Below are positions 7,321-12,564 of a stretch of 12,564 nt of DNA, in pieces. The DNA comes from Acidobacteriota bacterium (GTDB taxonomy: Bacteria > Acidobacteriota > Terriglobia > Terriglobales > Acidobacteriaceae), in the NCBI GenBank assembly GCA_021798235.1, contig JAJZMO010000329.1, positions 8,737-21,300 of the forward strand, written 5' to 3'. The stretch's first letter is position 1. Each line of letters starts with the position of its first letter. Position numbers and translations under genes: made by a program. The notes under the pieces are model-generated. The model saw nothing but the letters and a program-made list of their open reading frames with translations, made no database searches and had not been told where the DNA came from.

Positions 7321-8943
7321 TTACGGCATCGTCCCGCCCACGTAGGTATTGGCGTGGGATTTATCCTGCGGGTCCGTGACCAGGAAGACAACATCGTCGC
7401 CGGGCTTTAAGGCTCCAATGGCGTCTTGGAACTGGCTGACGCTCGTCACCGGTTTGCGGTTGACCTGAAGGATGATGAGGCCGGGCTTGAGCATCTGCAT
7501 CTCATCGGCGAAGGAGCCGGGACGAATGGCTTCAATGACCACGCCGCCGGGAATGCCGAGTTTGCTGGCGATGTCCGTTGGCACATCGCGCACGCTGAGG
7601 CCGAGACGACTCTGGCTGCTGTTTGCGCCGCCGGGGCCGGAGCCTTCGCTGCCGCCGCCGAGAGCGGCGATCATGTTGGCGCGGTCCGCGATGGTGACGG
7701 TGGTGGTTTTGTGCTCGCCGTTGCGGATGTAGCTGATCTGGGCTGTGGAGCCGGGTTTGCGCTCGGCAATGTCGCTGACCAGATCGTCTCCATTCTCAAT
7801 GGTGCGGCCATCAATGGCGGTGATGATGTCGCCGGGTTTCAGGCCAGCTTTATCTGCCGGGAAGCCAGGCTGCACGGAGCTGATGATGACGCCGTTCTTG
7901 AAGCCGTAGACACGTTCAACGGCGCTGGAGAGCGACTGTTGCGGCTGGAAGGTGATGCCGATGGAGCCGCGGACGACCTTGTGCTCTGGCCCGATGAGTT
8001 GGTTATAGACGTTGATGACGGTGTTCGAGGGCATGGCGAAGCCGATGCCTTGATTGCCAGCCGACTGTGTATAAATGGCCGTGTTGACGCCAATGACCTG
8101 ACCGGCCATGTTGACCAGCGGGCCACCGGAGTTGCCGGGGTTGATGGCCGCGTCGGTTTGCAGAAAGTGCTGGAACTCGCCGGGTGTGCCCGGCTCAATG
8201 GAGCGATTTTTTGAAGAGATGATGCCGGCAGTCACGGTCTGTTGCAGGCCGAAGGGGCTGCCAATGGCCACGACCCAGTCGCCAATGCCGACGCCGTCCG
8301 AGTTGCCCATCTTCACGATCGGCAGCGGGGATTTGGTTTCAATTTTGATGACAGCGATGTCGGTGGCCTTGTCGGTGCCGATTAGCTTGGCCGGGCGTCC
8401 CGGATCGCCCTCGGGATCCGTGGCCAGGCGAACGAAGATTTTGTCGGCGTGGTCAATGACGTGGTTATTCGTAAGAATGTAGCCGCGTGGATCCACGATG
8501 AAGCCGGAGCCAAGGGACTGGCGCACACCGCCGCCGGGGCCATCGCCACCATCGTCATCGCCGCCCGGACCCGCTTGCGGGCCACCGGGACCCCCAGGGC
8601 CATTTGGCTCGCCGAAGAAGCGATTGAAGAAATCTTGAAAATTGCCCTGATTGCCGCCCTGTGCGCCGTGGGGAGGATTCTTTGCGATCGACTCCGTATT
8701 GATGTTCACAACGGCGGGGCCGACCTCTTTGGCGATTTGCGAAAAGGCCGTGGAGAGCTTGACGGGATCGGGAATTTGCAGCGGGGTGGCATCGGAGGAG
8801 CTGCCAGCGGCCTCCTTGCCGTGGACATCATGGGCCAGGAGCGAGCCGATCAGGATGCCAGCGGAAAGTGTGGCGAGAATTGTAAATGTGAACGAGAGGC
8901 TGCGGGTGCGAAACCGGTCGAGCAGTGCTTTCATATTTGTCAT
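7321..8943 (-). CDS. htrA: HtrA/Do-family periplasmic serine protease with two PDZ domains
   Basis: Do-type proteases degrade or refold damaged envelope proteins. Counted from the ATG at 8943 (GAGG 4 nt upstream) this is 540 residues, somewhat longer than usual DegP/DegQ. A membrane segment (about 17-37) follows a basic start and may be a signal anchor. The trypsin-like triad is complete: His161 in T-N-N-H-V-I, Asp195 in A-T-D-I-A-V-I, and Ser272 in G-N-S-G-G-P-L-V. PDZ1 covers about 325-420 (G-L-K-P-G-D-I-I-T-A-I-D-G) and PDZ2 about 445-535 (M-L-K-P-G-L-I-I-L-Q-V-N). Before the catalytic core, in the position of the regulatory LA loop (after D-F-F-N-R-F-F-G), is a run rich in Gly, Pro and Asp (111-140), which explains the extra length. 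A longer frame reaches 9069 but lacks support. A strong terminator follows the gene. Confidence 0.96.
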   Translation of the reverse strand: MTNMKALLDRFRTRSLSFTFTILATLSAGILIGSLLAHDVHGKEAAGSSSDATPLQIPDPVKLSTAFSQIAKEVGPAVVNINTESIAKNPPHGAQGGNQGNFQDFFNRFFGEPNGPGGPGGPQAGPGGDDDGGDGPGGGVRQSLGSGFIVDPRGYILTNNHVIDHADKIFVRLATDPEGDPGRPAKLIGTDKATDIAVIKIETKSPLPIVKMGNSDGVGIGDWVVAIGSPFGLQQTVTAGIISSKNRSIEPGTPGEFQHFLQTDAAINPGNSGGPLVNMAGQVIGVNTAIYTQSAGNQGIGFAMPSNTVINVYNQLIGPEHKVVRGSIGITFQPQQSLSSAVERVYGFKNGVIISSVQPGFPADKAGLKPGDIITAIDGRTIENGDDLVSDIAERKPGSTAQISYIRNGEHKTTTVTIADRANMIAALGGGSEGSGPGGANSSQSRLGLSVRDVPTDIASKLGIPGGVVIEAIRPGSFADEMQMLKPGLIILQVNRKPVTSVSQFQDAIGALKPGDDVVFLVTDPQDKSHANTYVGGTMP

Positions 8944-8996
8944 CGAACCTCGAAATGTGTGAACGTGCCAAATGCGGGCTGCCAGTGGCAAGCAAC

Positions 8997-9026
8997 AGTA
9001 TAGCGCCGGAAAGGCCAGCTGGGCTG
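8997..9026 (-). promoter_or_regulatory. Candidate promoter of the HtrA-like gene
   Basis: On the - strand TATACT (8997-9002) is preceded by CCGGCGC and, 17 nt upstream, by CAGCCCA (9020-9026). This matches the element upstream of the GT-C-like gene. It lies 53 nt before the chosen start. Confidence 0.45.
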
Positions 9027-9271
9027 CCGCGAAGGCTCCGCTATATGTTTTGGACGGAGACGGAGGCAAAACGTTACGCGGTTATTCCGATTTGGTGCAT
9101 TTTCTGGGAGATTGAGGCGAATCGGGAAGCATTCTTGTTGCCTGCGGCAGGTGCAACCGTGCTGGGCGCGGGACCGTGAGCGCGATGGAGAAGCCGTTGC
9201 TTCGGTATGGATCGCTCTCTGTCCGTGTGCCCCGTGTTTTTTCGCAGCAAAGAAGGAAGGATTCCCTGCGG

Positions 9272-9301
9272 GTGCCCCATGTCTCGCTTTTGAGACATGG
9301 G
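9272..9301 (+). repeat. GTGCCCCAT hairpin repeat, copy A (variant stem)
   Basis: The element begins GTGCCCCAT and forms a 10-bp stem, CCCATGTCTC (9276-9285) with GAGACATGGG (9292-9301), around a 6-nt loop. The 5' box matches copies B and C, but the stem sequence differs, so only the frame of the element is kept. Confidence 0.75.
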
Positions 9302-9329
9302 ATCCGGAACCCTAAACTTGCAAGCGCAA

Positions 9330-9380
9330 GTGCCCCATTCCAGCCGCGTCCTTGGCGGCTTGTGTGGGAGGAGAATCTCC
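9330..9380 (+). repeat. GTGCCCCAT hairpin repeat, copy B
   Basis: This 51-nt element matches copy C at 47 of 51 positions. It has a 5' GTGCCCCATTC box, an inner stem AGCCGC (9342-9347) with GCGGCT (9355-9360), and a 3' box ending in the small palindrome GGAGAATCTCC. Confidence 0.9.
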
Positions 9381-9413
9381 GCTCATCGTCCCAACCCTCC
9401 CTATCCACGCAGC

Positions 9414-9455
9414 GTCATTCTGAGGAGTCCGCCGCAGCGGACGACCGAAGAATCC
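9414..9455 (+). repeat. Second palindromic repeat type (CATTCTGAGGAG...GAAGAATCC)
   Basis: The element starts GTCATTCTGAGGA, contains a hairpin GTCCGC-CGCA-GCGGAC (9427-9442), and ends CGAAGAATCC. It has the form of the widespread REP-like sequences that read CATTCTGAG...GAAGAATC in many genomes. It is unrelated to copies A-C, so two repeat families are interleaved here. Confidence 0.65.
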
Positions 9456-9501
9456 AGAGAATCCTCGCTCCGTTGATCTACTGCTCGCTATGAGAATCCG
9501 G

Positions 9502-9552
9502 GTGCCCCATTCAAGCCGCGCTCTTTGCGGCTTGTGTGGGAGGAGAATCTCC
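9502..9552 (+). repeat. GTGCCCCAT hairpin repeat, copy C
   Basis: This is a 51-nt element with an 8-bp inner stem, CAAGCCGC (9512-9519) with GCGGCTTG (9527-9534), extended outward by CCCA/TGGG. It starts 4 nt after the stop codon of the M48-like gene on the - strand, so its hairpin could serve as the 3' end of that transcript. There is no T-run, so an intrinsic terminator is not shown. Confidence 0.9.
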
Positions 9553-9556
9553 ACCT

Positions 9557-11227
9557 TTAATGCGCTTGCGTTGTGGCAAGTGTGGCGGAGGATGGTGCCA
9601 CGGGCGAAGCGGCGGGCGGTGCGGAAGCTGTCGGCGCTGCGGGTGAGGATTGTGGCGCGGGCTGCGCAGCCGCCTGGGGCCGCGGTAGGCTGGGATCGGC
9701 CTTGTAGAGTTCCTGCAGAAACTGCTGATACTCGCGCTCGCCGCGCTTGAGTTTGCTGTAGTCCACGTCAGAGTAGTAGTGACTGATGTAGTTGAAGGCA
9801 TACGCCGCGTACCAGGGGATTGAAGGATTGCGATGTGGAATTATTAAATTTTGATGGTCGGGGCCGATCATAGGATTGTTCACCGGCTTGCCCTGCGCCA
9901 CCGCCCACGCAAACGGCGCCTCCCGTATGTCATAGCCAGCTAAGTACATTTGGCGAATGCCAAGGCGTAGTGCCTGCTGATTGAATCTCAGCCAAAGTAG
10001 GAAAAAATAAGCCCCCCCCCCGTGCCCCCGAGAGAAATACGCCTGCTTCTGCAATACGGATGCAATAGCATCGGACAATACCGCCGCCAGTTGTGCTTCG
10101 TTGTGTAGCGATGCAATCATCCTATCCGGTATCAGAACGATGCCATTTGGAATAGTGATCACTTCCTTGATGACTCGAGTAAAGATTTCTGGGTTGTTGT
10201 AGCTGGTGAAGCCTCCAGTCTCGTCTATCTGTGGCAAAACACCGTTGATGTCCACTAGCCCACGCGCAAATGGAGTCCGAAATGACCTGACGACATAAAA
10301 GTGGAAGTGAATTTTGGTTGTGTCGGAATCCGGAAGGTCTTTCTGATATTGTGGAACCAAGCCCATCCCAATTCTGGAAACCCAATTCTGGATCGAACGA
10401 TTGGGTAGTATCTGGATCGCATTCCCGTTTAGGATCTGGATGCTGCTGGGAAGCTTTGTCACGTCGTCCGTGCTGATCTTTGTTGCGAATTTTTTGAGAT
10501 ACCTTGTCTCCGCGACAGATGTTTGATTGGGCCAGAATCGAAGCTGAGTACTTATTACTGCTCCATCTTTCAAATCAATGGCATGATAAATGACCCATGT
10601 ATTCGGCCTGAGTTCATCCGATAAAAGCGATTTTTTGGGCGAAGAGATGTCAACCTTTGCTCGGATGGTAAGCATGTGTTGATGAACTGAGTGGATGAAC
10701 GTTGTTCCATCGGGAGCGACAAGCATTCTGGTTTGCGGTGTTACTTTTAGTGGATATCCATCTATCTGGATGGTTCCGTACAAACCTTCCCCTCTCTTCT
10801 GGATCGAAGGTTCTTCCTGAACCAAGGCAGCACCTTCAAGTGATCCGAATTTTTGAATATGGTAAAGCATTACATGTAGGGCAAGAAAATGTCTTCTGTC
10901 GGGTTGTAAGGTTCCCTCAAGACGTAGAAGCGATCCAGTATGGATGTGCAGAGCAGAGCAAGGTGAAGATGTCGTTTTTGCAACATGGTATAAGTTTTCG
11001 CCCAAAGCTTCGTGTTTGAAGTAAAAAAACTGGCTCTTAACTGGCACTTCACCAATCTGGCATAGGGCACTCTTATCGAGCGCAATGTGTAGTGTTCCAA
11101 TGTCAAATGATTTTAAGGAAATATTTATTGCAAAGCCTTCTACAGACTCCGAGAATGTCTTGGTTGTTGAGTGTAAAACGATACACACTAGCAACAGCGT
11201 TTTCTCAATGTTTCGCAGTTTTATCAT
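9557..11227 (-). CDS. Secreted degenerate M48-like protein lacking zinc ligands
   Basis: This 556-residue protein starts at an ATG 21 nt after the RHS stop. It has a signal peptide (hydrophobic residues 11-19). Residues 100-245 hold beta-rich segments, for example G-L-Y-G-T-I-Q-I-D-G-Y-P-L-K-V (148-162), that resemble small OB-like DUF5666 modules. Residues 305-440 follow the layout of M48 metallopeptidases: I-P-N-G-I-V-L-I-P-D-R-M-I, then N-E-A-Q-L-A-A-V-L, then F-N-Q-Q-A-L-R-L-G and Y-L-A-G-Y-D. However, the A-H-E-I-A-H motif reads S-D-A-I-A-S (385-390) and E-x-x-A-D reads N-Q-Q-A-L (416-420). It should therefore be unable to bind catalytic zinc. The tail (512-556) is rich in Pro, Ala and Ser. 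A run of ten G lies in codons 403-406. Base composition is clearly lower in GC than in the left-hand genes. Function is unknown; a binding or regulatory role is inferred. Confidence 0.7.
   Translation of the reverse strand: MIKLRNIEKTLLLVCIVLHSTTKTFSESVEGFAINISLKSFDIGTLHIALDKSALCQIGEVPVKSQFFYFKHEALGENLYHVAKTTSSPCSALHIHTGSLLRLEGTLQPDRRHFLALHVMLYHIQKFGSLEGAALVQEEPSIQKRGEGLYGTIQIDGYPLKVTPQTRMLVAPDGTTFIHSVHQHMLTIRAKVDISSPKKSLLSDELRPNTWVIYHAIDLKDGAVISTQLRFWPNQTSVAETRYLKKFATKISTDDVTKLPSSIQILNGNAIQILPNRSIQNWVSRIGMGLVPQYQKDLPDSDTTKIHFHFYVVRSFRTPFARGLVDINGVLPQIDETGGFTSYNNPEIFTRVIKEVITIPNGIVLIPDRMIASLHNEAQLAAVLSDAIASVLQKQAYFSRGHGGGAYFFLLWLRFNQQALRLGIRQMYLAGYDIREAPFAWAVAQGKPVNNPMIGPDHQNLIIPHRNPSIPWYAAYAFNYISHYYSDVDYSKLKRGEREYQQFLQELYKADPSLPRPQAAAQPAPQSSPAAPTASAPPAASPVAPSSATLATTQAH
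10012..10021 (-). repeat. Ten-base G homopolymer inside the M48-like gene
   Basis: The coding strand has ten consecutive G, reading Gly-Gly-Gly plus the first base of Ala406. Runs of this length are prone to slippage, which would shift the frame before the N-Q-Q-A-L segment and the C-terminus. The reading frame is intact as given. Confidence 0.9.
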
Positions 11228-11248
11228 TTTACACGCTAACTCCGGACA

Positions 11249-12490
11249 CTAGTAAGAAATCTGCCCAGGAATCTGAAATCCTGGGGATTGAATGACACCG
11301 TATTGCGAATGTCCCATGATGTCTTGTATGCTCAGATTCTTATCTGGTATGCCTGTCGCTGATGATCCCAAGCCATCGAGTGCTGTGGGTCTTGGTAGTA
11401 GGCTTCCCTTAAATTGCGGCGAGTCGAGGCCCAATATGCTCCATATAGCTGCGAATGCGTCATTTGCCATAGAGTAAATTACATATGCAAGTGCATACTC
11501 GCAGGCCGTCCCACCACTGGCGAGACACATAATTCCTGCTGTCGCGCCAGCAGCCGCAATCATGTCATCCACGACTTTTCCCGCATTGCCCCCTATGAAT
11601 ACAGAGGCCCAGCCCTTTGGGCCACACAAAGTTGGATCGTTGTTGATACTGCATCCTATCGTAAGCCCTGCCGCAAGAACAGCAGCTGCGCCTGACTCAA
11701 GTGCCGCCGTGCTAGCCTGACCGCCCCAACCTAACCCTTTAATGGCCGCAGTAACTCCAATAGAAGCGACCGAAATAGCAGGGTTACATGGATTGATAAA
11801 ATATCCACTAGTGCCAATCGATATATGCAAATTTGCGATTTTTTTTCCACACGCCCCTCCCCCAACGAAACCCAATGCTCCCCCCGCTTCTCCACTGGGA
11901 TCGACAAAGCCCAGTGGGTTGTTATTCACGTAGGCGTAGCGATTGAGGCTCTGCGGATTCGCCAAGTCATAACTGCCGTTGTAGGGGTCGGGCGCGGTCC
12001 AGCGGCCCATCCACGGCGCGTACTGGCGCGCCTCGGCGTGATCCAGCCCCGTCTCCGCGTCGAAGCTCAACTGCGCATAGTGCTGCGTTGTGGGATCATC
12101 CGAGGCCGTCTGCGCAAAGCCATCGCCATAGGGCAAGCTGGCGTCGGTGCCTTCTACCTGGCCCGCAGAGTTCAGCTGCACGCGCCGCGTGCCCAGCGGG
12201 TCGGCCAAGTAGAAATGCAGCCCCGCAGCGTCGTAAGTCGCCAGTAACTCGCTGCCCGCGTAGACGTTGGTGTGCTGCCAGTTGCCGGTGCCATCGGTCT
12301 CCGTACGCACTCGCTCACCGCGGAGCGCGGCGTCTCCATCCCCACTCAAGCCAAGTGCGGCTTGAATGGGGCACCCGGCGCGTATGCCGTTGGTCGACAG
12401 ATTGCAGGAAAGTAGTTGTCCCGGAGCTGCTGGGGTGATGGTTCCCTGAGCCACGCGATGGCCCTCCGCGCCATAAATATACTCCACCAA
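11249..12490 (-). CDS. RHS-repeat-associated core fragment with variable C-terminal tip
   Basis: RHS proteins are large shells that carry a polymorphic C-terminal tip, often a toxin. Only the last part is here. Residues 1-200 are RHS core: V-E-Y-I-Y-G-A-E-G-H-R-V-A, L-A-D-P-L-G-T-R-R-V-Q, D-A-E-T-G-L-D-H-A-E-A-R-Q-Y, and S-L-N-R-Y-A-Y-V-N-N-N-P-L-G-F-V-D-P-S-G. The tip (201-413) is Gly/Ala-rich, has six cysteines (C214, C235, C280, C289, C322, C330) and hydrophobic stretches near 265-283 and 309-355, and shows no nuclease or deaminase motif that I know. The first usable starts are a TTG at 12490 or a GTG at 12487, the latter with GGAG 5 nt upstream. An in-frame TGA at 12530-12532 separates it from anything further upstream. 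It may be an orphan tip cassette, a reinitiated gene, or a pseudogene of a longer RHS gene outside the window. Confidence 0.8.
   Translation of the reverse strand: MVEYIYGAEGHRVAQGTITPAAPGQLLSCNLSTNGIRAGCPIQAALGLSGDGDAALRGERVRTETDGTGNWQHTNVYAGSELLATYDAAGLHFYLADPLGTRRVQLNSAGQVEGTDASLPYGDGFAQTASDDPTTQHYAQLSFDAETGLDHAEARQYAPWMGRWTAPDPYNGSYDLANPQSLNRYAYVNNNPLGFVDPSGEAGGALGFVGGGACGKKIANLHISIGTSGYFINPCNPAISVASIGVTAAIKGLGWGGQASTAALESGAAAVLAAGLTIGCSINNDPTLCGPKGWASVFIGGNAGKVVDDMIAAAGATAGIMCLASGGTACEYALAYVIYSMANDAFAAIWSILGLDSPQFKGSLLPRPTALDGLGSSATGIPDKNLSIQDIMGHSQYGVIQSPGFQIPGQISY
12330..12374 (-). repeat. GTGCCCCAT hairpin repeat, copy D, inside the RHS coding region
   Basis: On the - strand, 12374 down to 12357 is an 18-nt exact match to the start of copy C (GTGCCCCATTC followed by AAGCCGC). 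It continues into a hairpin (CAAGCC at 12347-12352 with GGCTTG at 12359-12364) and a diverged 3' box reading GTGGGGATGGAGAC. It is translated in frame as about residues 39-53 (G-C-P-I-Q-A-A-L-G-L-S-G-D-G-D). Confidence 0.75.
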
Positions 12491-12544
12491 AACTCCACTG
12501 TCGCCATGAACTCCACCATCGCTTCGCTGTCACTTCACCATCGC
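12481..12544 (-). repeat. Short imperfect direct repeats upstream of the RHS fragment
   Basis: The motif GCGAyrGTGrAGT (coding strand) occurs three times, at 12532-12544, 12510-12522 and 12492-12504, with a partial fourth copy near 12481-12490. Spacing is uneven (22, 18 and 11 nt). The in-frame stop at 12530-12532 falls at the edge of the first copy. Confidence 0.5.
12493..12496 (-). promoter_or_regulatory. Possible ribosome binding site for the truncated RHS frame
   Basis: On the - strand GGAG lies 5 nt before a GTG at 12487. This would allow independent initiation of the RHS fragment despite the stop codon 40 nt upstream. Confidence 0.35.
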
Positions 12545-12564
12545 CACGCCGCCGGAGATGGACT

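Larger units (their letters stand above)
8944..9556. other. Gene-free intergenic region with several hairpin repeats
   Basis: About 610 bases separate the protease start from the 3' end of the M48-like gene. I see no convincing protein here: the short open frames on both strands run through the repeats. The part next to the protease holds its candidate promoter. An imperfect hairpin lies at 9137-9157 (GTTGC/GCAAC ends). From 9272 on the sequence is mostly small palindromic repeats, listed separately. Confidence 0.75.

Noticed and set aside
7426..8214. 262-residue open frame on the + strand antisense to the protease gene
   Set aside because: It is a high-GC shadow frame of a clearly conserved protease, is low-complexity in Asp/Gly/Ala, and has no recognisable domain.
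9272..9552. Possible CRISPR array
   Set aside because: The copies are unevenly spaced, palindromic, of different stem sequence and interleaved with another repeat type. There are no regular spacers or cas genes.
9312..9554. Small - strand ORF between the protease and the M48-like gene
   Set aside because: It runs through repeats B, C and the CATTCTGAG element, so its residues are translated repeat DNA.
11414..11695. 93-residue + strand ORF opposite the RHS tip, considered as a possible immunity protein
   Set aside because: It is antisense to the tip with no ribosome site or domain, and immunity genes follow the toxin on the same strand.
11839..11846. Eight-base A run (coding strand) at the start of the RHS tip, considered as a programmed frameshift site
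   Set aside because: The alternative frames do not give a meaningful extended product; it simply encodes Gly-Lys-Lys-Ile.

Overview
The window looks like a chromosomal segment of an Acidobacteriota bacterium, probably of the Terriglobia/Acidobacteriaceae type. This is inferred from three things: GC-rich genes with secreted TPR and Do-type protease products, the style of the RHS core, and abundant short hairpin repeats starting GTGCCCCAT. No rRNA, tRNA, CRISPR array or transposase was seen.

Left part (1-4492, + strand). Two envelope genes come first: a short membrane-anchored protein of unknown function (74-424) and a secreted TPR protein (488-1861). A three-gene set follows: a zinc-ribbon/PspC membrane protein (1982-2299), an alpha/beta hydrolase (2367-3206, probably from a TTG start) and diaminopimelate decarboxylase lysA (3203-4492), which overlaps the hydrolase by 4 nt.

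Middle part (4532-9556, - strand). A large polytopic membrane protein resembling a GT-C glycosyltransferase (4532-6649) converges on lysA. Upstream of it lie a small secreted peptidoglycan-binding protein (6737-7198), a strong intrinsic terminator with a perfect 20-bp stem (7250-7303) and a HtrA/Do serine protease with two PDZ domains (7321-8943). The membrane protein and the protease each have upstream DNA with the same bipartite pattern (CAGCCCA, then CCGGCGCTATA[A/C]T), so they may share a promoter class. The gene-free stretch 8944-9556 holds at least four short palindromic repeats.

Right part (9557-12564, - strand). This is the accessory and most unusual segment. The 3' end of an RHS gene (11249-12490) is present without its 5' body and is preceded by an in-frame stop. 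Its conserved core is about 70% GC, but the variable C-terminal tip falls to about 45-48% right after the DPSG boundary. Twenty-one bp downstream is an AT-richer gene for a secreted protein (9557-11227). That protein keeps the shape of an M48 metallopeptidase but has lost all the zinc-binding residues, and its gene contains a run of ten G. A copy of the GTGCCCCAT hairpin repeat also lies in frame inside the RHS core. Together this resembles a displaced RHS tip cassette paired with a catalytically dead M48-like secreted protein instead of an ordinary small immunity protein. The gene order is seen directly; the functional pairing is inference.
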